Shown here one piece after another: positions 24,256-33,438 of a stretch of 64,000 bases of DNA. The notes under the pieces were generated by a model that had not been told where the DNA came from, searched no databases, and worked only from the letters and a program-made list of their open reading frames with translations. The stretch is from assembly GCF_000308375.1 (NCBI RefSeq), contig NZ_BAFQ01000094.1, positions 62,001 through 126,000 on the forward strand, read 5' to 3'. Made by a program: the position numbers and the translations under genes. This DNA comes from Nocardia aobensis NBRC 100429 (GTDB lineage Bacteria > Actinomycetota > Actinomycetes > Mycobacteriales > Mycobacteriaceae). Within the stretch, counting starts at the first letter, position 1; every line of letters starts with the position of its first letter.

Positions 24256-24934
24256 GGTCTTCTTCCTCGACTGTCTCCGGGGATGTGGAACAACCGCTGT
24301 TCACGCTTGTCCACCGGTCGCTGTGGATGACACGCCGACTGTGGAAAACATCGTGGAACTGCGGTAATGGCAGGACATTTCACCCATACGGCCGCGGAAA
24401 ACTCTGACCGGCAGTGCCCTTCGAGCGAGTGTCGAGGGAACGGATAGCCGGAGCTGTTCGAGCAGCGGTGCTGTCGCTTCTGCCACCACTGCCCGGCGAG
24501 AGGGCGCGCCGACGGGCCGCGCCGCCTGCGCTTGTTTCATGCAGCTCGTCGCGGTGGCCGCGCCGGTCGATTGGCGGCCGAGACCGCGCACCGCGAGTCC
24601 GTCCTACACGGCTGCCCGCTCACAACGAGGGGCGCGTCAGCGGACAGCGAGCAGCCTCATTCCCAGACAACGGCTCGGCGGCACCCCAGGCCTGGTAATC
24701 CGAGTCGTACCGCGGTCTGCCGTTGGGCTGTGATCTACACCCTCACGCGCAGCGCCGGGCTGCACGCGGTGCACGTGTGCACACACTGCCATTCAGGGGG
24801 TGTCCACGACCGTTACCCGCAGGTGCGGGATCGGATCCCGGCGAGGGTAAACCTGGTGCGAGCCGGTGACCTCTGATTCGCTACCGTTTGAGATGAGGGG
24901 TCAGCCGGGTCGAGTGGTGAGGGTTGTGCGCGCA
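24256..24934. other. Long intergenic region before the methionine-salvage operon
   Basis: This 679-base stretch has no ORF that reads like protein. The last ~100 bases contain hairpin-prone text (CCCGCAGGTGCGGG near 24818 and the short inverted repeat GTGCAC twice near 24770) and should carry the promoter and leader of mtnA. A SAM- or methionine-responsive leader would make sense there, but I could not match any known riboswitch class. Confidence 0.45.
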
Positions 24935-26656
24935 ATGGGTGAAAGTTCGATCACGTGGGTCGACGGCGCCGTGGTGACGATCGATCAGCGCGCGCTGCCG
25001 CACGAGGTGCGCACGCTGCGGCTGACGACGGTCGATCAGGTGATCGACGCGATCGCCACCCTGGCCGTGCGCGGTGCCCCCGCGATCGGGGTGACCGGGG
25101 CCTTCGGGGTCGCGCTGGCCGCGCTCGCCCATCCCGGCGAACCCGCGCGGGTCGAGGCCGAGGCCGCCCGCATCGAGTCCGCCCGGCCCACCGCGGTGAA
25201 TCTGTCCTGGGGCGTGCGGCGAGCCCTGGCGAAATTGGCCGACGGCGGTGCGCCGGGGGTGCTGGCCGAGGCACAGGCACTGCTCGCCGAGGACGGCCGG
25301 GTCAACCGGGCCGCCGCCGAACACGCGGCCGACCTGGTTCAGCGGCTGTGTCCGGGGCGGCCGTTGCGGATGCTCACCCACTGCAATACCGGCCGCTTGG
25401 CCACCACCGCCTTCGGCACGGCGATCGGGGCACTGCGCGTTCTGCACGCCCGCGGCGTGATCGACAGCGTTCTGGTCGACGAAACCCGCCCGCTGCTGCA
25501 GGGCGCGCGCCTGACGGCGTGGGAACTGGCCGAGGCCGGCATTCCGCATCGGCTCACCGTCGATTCCGCCGCCGCCTGGGCGATGGCGACCGGGCAGGTG
25601 GATTGCGTGATCGTCGGCGCGGACCGCATCACCGCCGATGGTTCGGTGGCCAACAAGATCGGCACGTACGGACTGGCACTGGCCGCCCGCCACCACGGCA
25701 TCCCGTTCATCGTGGTGGCGCCCGAATCCACGCGCGATGCGGCGACCGCGACCGGCGCCGATATCGTCGTCGAACAGCGCGGGTCGGCCGAGATCACGCA
25801 CTTCGGCGACTATGCGGCCGCACCCGAGGGCACCGCGGTCTTCAACCCGGCCTTCGATGTCACACCGCCGGAACTGGTGACGGCCGTGGTGACCGAGAAC
25901 GGGTTGGTCGACGAGGCGAATCCGCTTGCGGCGCAGGCGATCGCCGTCGCCGATCCGCGCACCGCCGATTCCGGCGCACAGGACCCCGCCGACTCCCCGA
26001 ACGCCGCCGCGATCGCCGGCCTGGCTCGCGACCTCTACGGTCGCGGCTGGATGCCGGGGACCGCCGGCAACATCTCCGTGCGTGACGGCGCCTTCCGGGC
26101 GGCATCGGACAACGGCGCGGACACCGAGGGGCCCACCGCAGTGGTCACCGGCAGCGGTCTGTCCAAGGGGGAGCTGACCGCCGCCGATATGGTCCGGGTG
26201 CGGATCGAGAACTCCGAACCCGTTGCCGGAGACCGGCGGCCCTCCGCGGAGACCGCGATCCACACCGCGATCTACCGCACCACCGAGGCCGCGGCGGTGG
26301 TGCACGTGCATTCGCCGCGGGCTACCGCGGCCTCCGTCGGCGCCCCGAATCCGCTGCGGTTCACCGGTTTCGAATTGATCAAGGGTCTGCGCTCCGGCGA
26401 TACCATCGACGTTCCGGTCTTTCCCAATCACGCCGATGTGTCGCTGATCGGCGCGGAGATCGAACAGTATCTACGCGCGCATCCGGCGGCCCCGCCGGCG
26501 CTGTTCATCGCCGGCCACGGCATCACCGCCTGGGGCGCCGACCTGGCGCAGGCCCGCGACCGTGCGGAATGCCTGGAGGCCCTGTGTGAACTGGTGTCGC
26601 TCACCGGACGCCGCGACATCTCCACCGACCACATTCTCGAGGAGCAACCGCAGTGA
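24935..26656 (+). CDS. mtnAB: Fused methylthioribose-1-phosphate isomerase (MtnA) and methylthioribulose-1-phosphate dehydratase (MtnB), 573 aa
   Basis: Residues 1-340 are MtnA: IDAIATLAVRGAPAIGVTGA, MLTHCNTGRLATTAFGTAIG with the catalytic cysteine, and CVIVGADRITADGSVANKIGTYGLA with the catalytic aspartate. Residues 365-570 are a class II aldolase-type MtnB: LYGRGWMPGTAGNISVR, VVTGSGLSKGELT, the zinc histidines in AAVVHVHSPRATA and FIAGHGITAWG. The fused enzyme would convert MTR-1-P to diketo-MTP-1-P precursor in two successive steps of methionine salvage. ATG 24935 is preferred; in-frame starts at 24866 and 24893 precede it. It overlaps mtnD by 4 bases. Confidence 0.9.
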   Translation: MGESSITWVDGAVVTIDQRALPHEVRTLRLTTVDQVIDAIATLAVRGAPAIGVTGAFGVALAALAHPGEPARVEAEAARIESARPTAVNLSWGVRRALAKLADGGAPGVLAEAQALLAEDGRVNRAAAEHAADLVQRLCPGRPLRMLTHCNTGRLATTAFGTAIGALRVLHARGVIDSVLVDETRPLLQGARLTAWELAEAGIPHRLTVDSAAAWAMATGQVDCVIVGADRITADGSVANKIGTYGLALAARHHGIPFIVVAPESTRDAATATGADIVVEQRGSAEITHFGDYAAAPEGTAVFNPAFDVTPPELVTAVVTENGLVDEANPLAAQAIAVADPRTADSGAQDPADSPNAAAIAGLARDLYGRGWMPGTAGNISVRDGAFRAASDNGADTEGPTAVVTGSGLSKGELTAADMVRVRIENSEPVAGDRRPSAETAIHTAIYRTTEAAAVVHVHSPRATAASVGAPNPLRFTGFELIKGLRSGDTIDVPVFPNHADVSLIGAEIEQYLRAHPAAPPALFIAGHGITAWGADLAQARDRAECLEALCELVSLTGRRDISTDHILEEQPQ

Positions 26657-27225
26657 CCCTGTTGCATATCGCGGCCGATACCGATCCGGCCGACGTGCGT
26701 CTGCACACCACCGATCCGGAGCGTATCGCGGCCGAACTGGCCACGCGCGGCATCGAATTCGACCGCTGGCCCGCCGAGGCCGTGACCGCCGACATCGCGT
26801 CCGAGGAGATCCTCGGCCGATACCGGGATCGGATCGCCGACCTCAACGCCGACGGCCGCTACCGTCATATCGATCTGGCCCGGCTGCATCCCGACGACAG
26901 CGATCCGCTCTGGCCTGAGCAGGCGAGTGCGGCGCGGCAGAAGTTCCTGTCCGAACACCGCCACGCCGAGGACGAGGTGCGCTTCTTCGTCTCCGGCCGC
27001 GGCTGTTTCTACCTGCACCTGGAACCGGAGGTCGTCGCGGTGGTCTGCGAGGGCGGCGATCTGGTGTCGGTGCCCGCGGGGACGCGGCACTGGTTCGATA
27101 TGGGCACCCGCCCGGACTTCGTGGCCATCCGGTTCTTCGAAGAGGCTGACGGCTGGATCGGCGATTTCACCGGCGACCCCATCGCGCAGGGCTTTCCGAC
27201 CCTGGACGAGCTCGTCGCCGCATGA
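26653..27225 (+). CDS. mtnD: Acireductone dioxygenase, 190 aa
   Basis: A cupin with the ARD metal site: histidines and glutamate in SEHRHAEDEVRFFVSG (HxHx4E) and the last histidine in PAGTRHWFDMG. With Fe2+ this enzyme makes the methionine ketoacid and formate, with Ni2+ an off-pathway product. It starts inside the mtnAB stop (GTGA overlap) and its stop overlaps the start of mtnC, so the whole pathway is translationally coupled. Confidence 0.92.
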   Translation: MTLLHIAADTDPADVRLHTTDPERIAAELATRGIEFDRWPAEAVTADIASEEILGRYRDRIADLNADGRYRHIDLARLHPDDSDPLWPEQASAARQKFLSEHRHAEDEVRFFVSGRGCFYLHLEPEVVAVVCEGGDLVSVPAGTRHWFDMGTRPDFVAIRFFEEADGWIGDFTGDPIAQGFPTLDELVAA

Positions 27226-27947
27226 GCGACCGACGAGATGGCGAAGCCCTGACGGTCCGCGCGATCGTCGTGGATATCGAAGGCACCACCAGCCCCACCA
27301 GTTCGGTCCGCGAAGATCTCTACGGCTACACCCGCCGACGGCTGCCGCAGTGGTTGGCGGACGCTTCCGACGACGCCGCGAAGACCGTGATCGAGCAGAC
27401 GCGCGAACTGGCCGGGCGGCCCGAGGCCGATCTCGACGAGATCGCCGAGATCTTGCGTGGCTGGCTGGATTCCGACATCAAGGCGGCACCGCTGAAGACC
27501 GCGCAGGGCGTGATCTGCGCTCAGGGCTTTCGCGAGGGCGCCCTGTTCGGCGAATTCTTTCCCGACGCGCCCGCGGCTCTGCGTGCCTGGCATGCCGCCG
27601 GACTCACCCTGTGGGTGTATTCGTCGGGTTCGATTCGCAATCAACAGGATTGGTTCGCCCACGCGCGTGGAGGCGAGCTGGCATCGCTGATCGGGGGGTG
27701 GTTCGACCTGGTCAATGCCGGGCCCAAGCGCGAGGAGCGGTCGTATCGCCGCATCGCGGCCGAGATCGGCGTGCCGGGGGGAGAGATCCTGTTCCTGTCC
27801 GATCATCCCGACGAACTGGACGCCGCGGTGGCCGCTGGTTGGCAGGCCGTCGGCGTCACCCGCGCCGGTGAGCCGAATTCGCCGCGGCCGCCGCACCGGT
27901 GGATCGGCAGCTTCGCCGAGCTGGATCCGGTCGCGGTCGCCCGCTGA
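27222..27947 (+). CDS. mtnC: Acireductone synthase (enolase-phosphatase), 241 aa
   Basis: A HAD-superfamily MtnC: the first motif VDIEGTTSPTSSVREDLYGY has the variant nucleophile region DxE typical of this family, WVYSSGSIRNQQDWF is motif II, and EILFLSDHPDELDAAVAAGW is the C-terminal acidic motif. It enolises and dephosphorylates diketo-MTP-1-P to acireductone for MtnD. Gene order mtnAB-mtnD-mtnC covers isomerisation to dioxygenation; the kinase (mtnK) or phosphorylase and the aminotransferase are not in the window. Confidence 0.92.
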   Translation: MSDRRDGEALTVRAIVVDIEGTTSPTSSVREDLYGYTRRRLPQWLADASDDAAKTVIEQTRELAGRPEADLDEIAEILRGWLDSDIKAAPLKTAQGVICAQGFREGALFGEFFPDAPAALRAWHAAGLTLWVYSSGSIRNQQDWFAHARGGELASLIGGWFDLVNAGPKREERSYRRIAAEIGVPGGEILFLSDHPDELDAAVAAGWQAVGVTRAGEPNSPRPPHRWIGSFAELDPVAVAR

Positions 27948-27984
27948 GCGGCCGCGCCGGATACTCCGCTCACGACATCGGCGG

Positions 27985-28566
27985 TCAGGCCACCGAGCTG
28001 GTGGCGCGGGCGATGAGATGTTCGACCAGCGTCATCAGCACCGTCTTGCAGGAGCTGCGGTCGCGCGCATCGCAGAGCACCACCGGGATGTGGGCGTCGA
28101 GATCGAGCGCCTCGCGTACTTCCTCGGTGGTGTAGACCGGGGCGTTGTCGAAGCAGTTCACCGCCACCGCGAACGAGAGTCCGCGCCGTTCGAAGAAGTC
28201 GATGGCGGCGAAGGAGTTCTCCAGCCGGCGGGTGTCGGCGATGACCACCGCTCCGAGGGCGCCGCGCGCCAATTCGTCCCACAGGAACCAGAATCTGTCC
28301 TGGCCGGGCGTGCCGAACAGGTACAGCACCAGGTTCTGGTCGATGGTGATGCGACCGAAGTCCAGCGCCACGGTGGTGGTGGTCTTGCCCTCCACGCCCG
28401 ACAGATCGTCGATGCCGGTGGACAATTCGGTGATCAGTTCCTCGGTGCGCAGCGGCGTGATCTCGCTGATCGAGGACACCATCGTGGTCTTCCCGACGCC
28501 GAAACCGCCGGCTACGAGGATTTTGACCGAGGCAGCCAGGTCGGCCGAGGACGAAATATCAGGCAC
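27985..28566 (-). CDS. Conservon GTP-binding protein (CvnD-like), 193 aa
   Basis: A small Ras-like ATP/GTP-binding protein. The P-loop is VAGGFGVGKTT (about 18-28), the switch region TTTTVALDFGR, the Walker B/G3 motif LFGTPGQDRFWFLW, and G4 is the degenerate NCFD in VAVNCFDNAP. It is the fourth gene of a leftward sensor kinase-roadblock-DUF742-GTPase operon, the classic actinobacterial conservon, which behaves like a membrane-associated G-protein signalling complex. It follows the DUF742 gene by 6 bases. Confidence 0.9.
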   Translation of the reverse strand: MPDISSSADLAASVKILVAGGFGVGKTTMVSSISEITPLRTEELITELSTGIDDLSGVEGKTTTTVALDFGRITIDQNLVLYLFGTPGQDRFWFLWDELARGALGAVVIADTRRLENSFAAIDFFERRGLSFAVAVNCFDNAPVYTTEEVREALDLDAHIPVVLCDARDRSSCKTVLMTLVEHLIARATSSVA

Positions 28567-28572
28567 GGTGTT

Positions 28573-28956
28573 CTACAGCTTTCGGATTCCATCGAGTACT
28601 GCTCGCAAGATGTTCAGTTCGCCGGTCCCGCCGGTATCGGTGTCGGTCCGGGCGGGAGCCCGGAAGTTCAGCAGACCCTCGCCGATCAGATCACCGACGA
28701 GGATCTTGGTCACCGCCAACGGTAGCTTGAGTCTCGCCGAGACCTCGGCTACCGATTGCGGGGTCCGGCACAGCCGGACGATTTCCGCGTATTCGGGTTC
28801 GACGCGCCGCAGCGGCGGACCCGGTGACACGGTCACCACCAGGGTGAGCATGTCCAGATCGTGTCCCGCCCCCATCGTGCGGCCCCGAGTTACGGCGTAC
28901 GGACGGACCAGGGGACCGGCCGCATCGTCGAACCACGGTTGACCGAAGCGCGTCAT
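28573..28956 (-). CDS. DUF742 protein (CvnC-like), 127 aa
   Basis: Starts with LVRPYAVTRGRTMG and contains the DUF742 core RRVEPEYAEIVRLCRTPQSVAEVSARLKLPLAVTKILVGDLIGEGLL, a winged-helix-like fold. It may act as an adaptor between the roadblock dimer and the GTPase or transcription. Its ATG overlaps the stop of the roadblock gene by 4 bases. Confidence 0.9.
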   Translation of the reverse strand: MTRFGQPWFDDAAGPLVRPYAVTRGRTMGAGHDLDMLTLVVTVSPGPPLRRVEPEYAEIVRLCRTPQSVAEVSARLKLPLAVTKILVGDLIGEGLLNFRAPARTDTDTGGTGELNILRAVLDGIRKL

Positions 28957-29378
28957 GACAATCTATGCTCCACGTGCTCGGCCAGACCGTTACGCGGATC
29001 GGTGGACAGGTAACCGCCGACTCGCTGCACGGTCAGGTTCATTTCGTAGGCCACCATACCCAGATTCGCGTTCTCGTTGGCCTGCAATGCGATACATGCG
29101 TTGTCACCGGCCGCGGTGACGAACAATACCGCACGGTCGAGTTCGATGACCGCCTGGCGCACGCCACCACCGTCGAATCGGTTCCCGGCGCTGCGCGCCA
29201 GCCCGTAGAGGGTGGCCGACATGGCGCCGAAGTGTTCGGCGTCCTCGCGGCTCATCGATGTGGAGCGGCCCAGCAGCAGCCCGTCGGTGGAATGCACCAC
29301 CGCGTAGCGCACCCCGGCCAGGCGATCGACCAGATCGTCGAGCAGCCAGTTCAGATCACCTGCGTTGGAAGAAGTCAC
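28953..29378 (-). CDS. Roadblock/LC7 domain protein (CvnB-like), 141 aa
   Basis: Roadblock fold with LNWLLDDLVDRLAGVRYAVVHSTDGLLLG at the N-terminus and AVIELDRAVLFVTAAGDNACIALQ in the middle. Roadblock dimers regulate small GTPases, fitting its place in the conservon. Its start overlaps the end of the sensor gene by 23 bases. Confidence 0.9.
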   Translation of the reverse strand: MTSSNAGDLNWLLDDLVDRLAGVRYAVVHSTDGLLLGRSTSMSREDAEHFGAMSATLYGLARSAGNRFDGGGVRQAVIELDRAVLFVTAAGDNACIALQANENANLGMVAYEMNLTVQRVGGYLSTDPRNGLAEHVEHRLS

Positions 29379-31806
29379 CTTCGCCTTCCTGTTCGTCCGG
29401 GGTGTGGCCGGGCTGCGATCGCCGCCCCTGCCTGGTTCCGTTCTCGATGGCGGACATCAGGTCTCGTGCCTGTTCCGCCGAGCGCGGCCGCTGCGGGGAC
29501 GCAGCGTCGGGTTGGGGGTCGTGCGCCAATTCCGGTGCCAGACTGGCCTGTCGGCGACGGCGGGGCAACGGTGGGCGAGCATCGCTGCCAGTGTAGGACG
29601 GACGCTGCGGGCTGCGACGCGCCGGTTGGTCGGTGGGTGTCGCGGGCAGCTCGTGGCGCGGCGGCGCTTCGCGCCGGGCCGGGGAGTCGGCCCAGCTCCG
29701 CTCGTCGGTGCGCGGCACGCTGTCGGTGCGCGGGTAATTTGACCAAGCCTGCGGTTGCGGCGAGGTCAGGGTCGCCAGCGACGTTGCCGCCGAGGTCGTC
29801 TCGGCCGCCGGGATGGCCGGCATCTCACCGGTCATCGCGGGTTCGGGGCGGCGGCCGCCGAACCGTTCGGGCAGGTGGTCGGCCAGCGGCGCATCGGCGG
29901 CGACGACGGCGGTCGGCACCAGCACGATGGCGCGGATGCCGCCGTAGTCGGATTCCGACAGCCGCACCGAGATGCCGTGGCGGGCGCCCAGCTGGGCGAC
30001 CACGAACAGGCCCAGACGCGAATTGGCCGACAGGGTGGCGACACCGAAATCCGGTGGGTTGCGCAGCATCTCGTTGGCGCGTTCGAGTTCGTCGGCGGGC
30101 ATGCCCATGCCCTGATCGCTGATCTCGATCGCCACACCCTTGCCGACCACGTTGCTGGTCACCTCGACCCGCGACTGCGGCGGAGAGAAGGAGGTGGCGT
30201 TGTCGACCAGTTCGGCGAGCAGGTGGATGAGGTCGGCGACGACGTTGCCGACGATGAACACCTGCGGCATGCGATGCGCGCGAACCCGCGCGTAGTCGAG
30301 GGTTTCACCGATCGCGCTGCGCACCAGCTCGACCAGCGGCACCGGGCGCCGCCACTGCCGGCCCGGTTCGCCACCGCCGAGGATGATCAGGTTCTCGGCG
30401 TTGCGGCGTTCGCGGGTGGCCAGATGGTCGAGCCGGAAGAAGGTCTCGAGCAGGGCCGGATCCTCTTGACGCTGTTCGGCTTCGTCGAGAATCTCGAGCT
30501 GGCGGTGCACCACGATCTGGCTGCGGTGCGCGATGTTGAGGAATACCGCGCGCACACCCTCGCGGGTGCGTGCCTCGGTGACCGCGGCGGAGACGGCCGC
30601 GGTGTGAGCGCGGTTGAACGCGTTGGCCACCGAACCGATCTCGTCGTGACCGAAGTCCAGCCGGGCCGCCTCGGTCTCGGCGTCGATGTTCTCGCCCTCG
30701 CTCAGGCGGCGCATCGTGTCGGGCAGGCGGACCTCGGCCAGTGCGAGGGTTTCGGTGCGCAGCCGCTTGAGCCGCCCGATCAACCGGTTGGCCAGCCACA
30801 GCGACAGCAGGAAGGCGATGATCGCGATCGCCAGCACGCCGGCGCCGGCCCACAGCGAATTGGTCGCGGTGCGGTCGCCGTCGTCGACGGCGGTCTGGTT
30901 GGCGTGGTCGTTCTGGTACTGCCAGGCGGCGAGCAACTGGTCGCCGAGCTGTTCGGCCGAGGTGCGCCAGTCGGTGAAACTCATGGGGGGCGGCGGCAAT
31001 TCGCCGTTCTTGCCCGGCGCGGGCGGATGGATGAGGTAGTCCTCCATCGCGGCCAGCTGCTGCCAGGCCGGGGAGGCGAGAACGGTCTTGATCTTGTCCG
31101 CCGGGGGACCGGTGAGATCGGCGGCGAGCTGGGGGAGTTCGGTGCGGTAGTAGCCGACCAGGTTGCGGTAGTCGTCGCGCATCTGCCCGGCGAGGATCTG
31201 GCCGTTGAGTTCGGCGGCGGTCAGGGCGGCGCTGCGCGACATGCCCTCCATCGCGTGCAGAGTGCGCAGACCGCCGGCCAGCTGCTGGGCGACCGCCGCG
31301 TCGGGCGCGGTCGGAATGGTGAGATTGGTGCCGACGACGACCGCATCCAGAATGCGGTTGTAGATGGCGTAGGTTTCGGGAATCGGCAGCGCGCCCGCAT
31401 CGATGCCGCCGCGGATGGCCGGAAGTTGCTTCTTGAGGGTTTCGAATCCGCCGGTGTCGTCACCCATCGGATTCGAACCGCTGGTCATCAGTTTGTTCTC
31501 GGTGGCGGCCAGGGCCTGCAGGGCATTGTCCACTCGCGTGCGGGCCGCGCCGAGAGCGGCCGGGTCGCCGTGCTCACCGGCCAGATGCCACAGCGACAGC
31601 ATCCGCTCCTGTTCCACCGCGGCGATCATCTCGCGAGTGTGCACATTGGCGTTGCCCAGGATCGATGCCCAGTCCTTGGCGTGTTGCCCCTCCCGTACCA
31701 GATAACCCGCTGTGCCCACACCGATTCCGAGCAACGTCAGACTTGGAATCACTGCGATGGCCAGGATGCGGGTCCGGATACCGAGCCTCGCTCTCAACAT
31801 CGGCAC
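29356..31806 (-). CDS. Conservon sensor kinase-like protein with nitrate/nitrite-sensing (NIT) domain (CvnA-like), 816 aa
   Basis: Order: membrane helix 1 (about 13-34), extracytoplasmic NIT domain (about 45-300, with WHLAGEHGDPAALG and MEGMSRSAALTAAELNGQI), membrane helix 2 (about 318-342, GAGVLAIAIIAFLLSLWLAN), HAMP, a dimerisation region with FFRLDHLATRERRNAENLI, a GHKL ATPase (N box ELVDNATSFSPP, G box DQGMGMP), and a Pro/Arg-rich tail of ~150 residues. The usual phosphoacceptor H-box is replaced by the conservon form, so it probably signals by binding rather than by a response regulator. First gene of the four-gene operon. Confidence 0.9.
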   Translation of the reverse strand: MPMLRARLGIRTRILAIAVIPSLTLLGIGVGTAGYLVREGQHAKDWASILGNANVHTREMIAAVEQERMLSLWHLAGEHGDPAALGAARTRVDNALQALAATENKLMTSGSNPMGDDTGGFETLKKQLPAIRGGIDAGALPIPETYAIYNRILDAVVVGTNLTIPTAPDAAVAQQLAGGLRTLHAMEGMSRSAALTAAELNGQILAGQMRDDYRNLVGYYRTELPQLAADLTGPPADKIKTVLASPAWQQLAAMEDYLIHPPAPGKNGELPPPPMSFTDWRTSAEQLGDQLLAAWQYQNDHANQTAVDDGDRTATNSLWAGAGVLAIAIIAFLLSLWLANRLIGRLKRLRTETLALAEVRLPDTMRRLSEGENIDAETEAARLDFGHDEIGSVANAFNRAHTAAVSAAVTEARTREGVRAVFLNIAHRSQIVVHRQLEILDEAEQRQEDPALLETFFRLDHLATRERRNAENLIILGGGEPGRQWRRPVPLVELVRSAIGETLDYARVRAHRMPQVFIVGNVVADLIHLLAELVDNATSFSPPQSRVEVTSNVVGKGVAIEISDQGMGMPADELERANEMLRNPPDFGVATLSANSRLGLFVVAQLGARHGISVRLSESDYGGIRAIVLVPTAVVAADAPLADHLPERFGGRRPEPAMTGEMPAIPAAETTSAATSLATLTSPQPQAWSNYPRTDSVPRTDERSWADSPARREAPPRHELPATPTDQPARRSPQRPSYTGSDARPPLPRRRRQASLAPELAHDPQPDAASPQRPRSAEQARDLMSAIENGTRQGRRSQPGHTPDEQEGEGDFFQRR

Positions 31807-32015
31807 AACATAACGGGCGATGTTTCAAACTTCAGGTCTGATACCACTGAGCGAGACCCATATTGACTTTCATTGCCCGATATGAGTGTGCAGGTCAGGG
31901 CGTGAATGATGGATGTGGTGAAGGTGACGGCCACCGAACGATTGTGGCAAGTCACACGTTTGAACAGTGTTAGGTATAGCCGGGCTCGAATATCGCTGTG
32001 AGGCAGCGCGTTCGG
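31807..32015. promoter_or_regulatory. AT-richer leader region upstream of the conservon
   Basis: These 209 bases carry no ORF that reads as protein. The segment 31807-31990 is clearly more AT-rich than its surroundings and should hold the conservon promoter (leftward) and the 3' end of the MFS transcript. I found no clear operator repeat. Confidence 0.4.
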
Positions 32016-33227
32016 TCACCGGCCGGCCGGTGTGCGCCCGCGCGCGGCGAGGACGAACAGGACGACCACGGCGGCACATTCGACTGCCACCACCGTGGCG
32101 ACCAGTGCCGAATACGATGTGTCGGACAGAAATCCGGTGATCGCGCCGCCGGCGGCGGTCGCGGCGCCGAGAACGGCGGCGTAGATGCCGTAGGCGGTGG
32201 CGCGGCGATCGCCCGGCACCAGGTCGGCCACCACGGCACGCAGCGTGGATTCCTGCACACCGACCGTCGCGCCCCACAGCAGCGCGCCCGCCAGTACCGC
32301 GCCCATGCCGCCGGCGAAACCGAAGACCGGCACCAGTGCCGTCGAAACCGGTAGAACGAGGAGCGTTTTCGCGCCTACGCGGTCGTACAGCCACCCGGAT
32401 GCGAGCGCGGCCAAGGCGTCGGCGGCCATGGCCGCGGCATAGACCACCGGCACCGTCGCCGTCGTGAACACCCCGGCCGCCACCATGTGCAGCGACAGCA
32501 CGCCGTAGGTGGTCGCGCCGACCATCGAGACGGCGGTGAACAGGCAATACAGCCAGAACCTGCGGGGCAGTGGAACTCTCGCGATTCCGGGCCGAGGTGC
32601 CGCGGCCGGTTCGTATCGAACGGGATCGGGGACGCGAATGCGAATGCGCACCAACAACAGCAGCGTCGCCGCACCCGGTATCGCGAGCATCGTGAGGGCG
32701 GGAGTGAAATCGTCGCCGGTCGCGGCGAGAACCGCCGCGACGGTCAGCGGCCCGGCGACCGCGCCGACCTGATCGAGTGCCTCGTGGACGGCGAAGCCCC
32801 GACCACGCCCGGTGACCGCCGTCGCATGCGAGAGCAACGTGTCCTTGGCCGGGCTGCGCACCGCCTTGCCGACCCGTTCGGCGATCACCAAGGCGGCCGC
32901 CACCCACAACACCCCCGCCACACCCAGCAGCGGGACGCTGACCACGGTGAGCACATACCCCGAGATGGTCCACGCCCAGAACCGCCTGGTCCGGTCGGTG
33001 AGCGGGCCGGACACCAGACGCAGCACCAGCGCCGCCGCCTCACCCACCCCGGTCACCACGCCCACGACGAACCCGGAAGCCCCCAGCGACCCGAGGAGCG
33101 GTCCGGTGATCGACCGCGCCCCTTCGTACACGAAATCGGCCAGCAAGCTGACGATGCCGAACCGCACGACGAAACCCCAGGCGCTCAGCGGCGCAGGCGC
33201 CACTCGTGCCGCCCGCCGAGCCGCCAT
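32016..33227 (-). CDS. MFS transporter, 403 aa
   Basis: Twelve predicted membrane helices. The N-terminal half reads FGIVSLLADFVYEGARSITGPLLGSLG and GPLTDRTRRFWAW (loop 2-3 motif), and the loop after helix 4 has ERVGKAVRSPAKDTLLSHA, a layout typical of a subgroup annotated as multidrug or MFS proteins next to no fixed partner. ATG 33227 follows GGAGGCGG. No repressor gene is attached. Substrate unknown. Confidence 0.85.
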   Translation of the reverse strand: MAARRAARVAPAPLSAWGFVVRFGIVSLLADFVYEGARSITGPLLGSLGASGFVVGVVTGVGEAAALVLRLVSGPLTDRTRRFWAWTISGYVLTVVSVPLLGVAGVLWVAAALVIAERVGKAVRSPAKDTLLSHATAVTGRGRGFAVHEALDQVGAVAGPLTVAAVLAATGDDFTPALTMLAIPGAATLLLLVRIRIRVPDPVRYEPAAAPRPGIARVPLPRRFWLYCLFTAVSMVGATTYGVLSLHMVAAGVFTTATVPVVYAAAMAADALAALASGWLYDRVGAKTLLVLPVSTALVPVFGFAGGMGAVLAGALLWGATVGVQESTLRAVVADLVPGDRRATAYGIYAAVLGAATAAGGAITGFLSDTSYSALVATVVAVECAAVVVLFVLAARGRTPAGR

Positions 33228-33322
33228 GAACCGCCTCCGGTCGTCGCCGATCTGCCGCCGCCCCGAACGGCTCCATGATCGCATCGGAACGCGACCGCAG
33301 CAGGCGAACGACCGGAAGGACG

Positions 33323-33438
33323 TCAGCGCGGGTCGGAGGGCAGCGAAGAACTCGGCGCGGCACCCAGATGGGTGGCCGTCCAGCTGGCTAGCAGGCTCAG
33401 CGCATCGGCGGCCGGGCCGCCCGGCTCGGCTACCGGCG
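33323..33438 (-). pseudogene. C-terminal gene remnant at the island edge
   Basis: The minus strand ends with VAEPGGPAADALSLLASWTA, then THLGAAPSSS and a TGA at 33323-33325. It reads as the tail of a normal high-GC protein, but upstream it merges into the 3' end of the SLOG gene and low-quality text, with no start codon. It may be the stump left when the neighbouring lower-GC block inserted. I cannot name the family. Confidence 0.35.

Noticed and set aside
24750-24870. Possible SAM or cobalamin riboswitch before mtnA
   Set aside because: There are hairpins and a GGTGCGAGCC string, but I could not match the conserved core of any known class.
29755-31866. A 703-codon open frame antisense to the conservon sensor gene
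   Set aside because: Composition is arginine, glycine and glutamine rich without motifs; the opposite strand has an unmistakable sensor protein.
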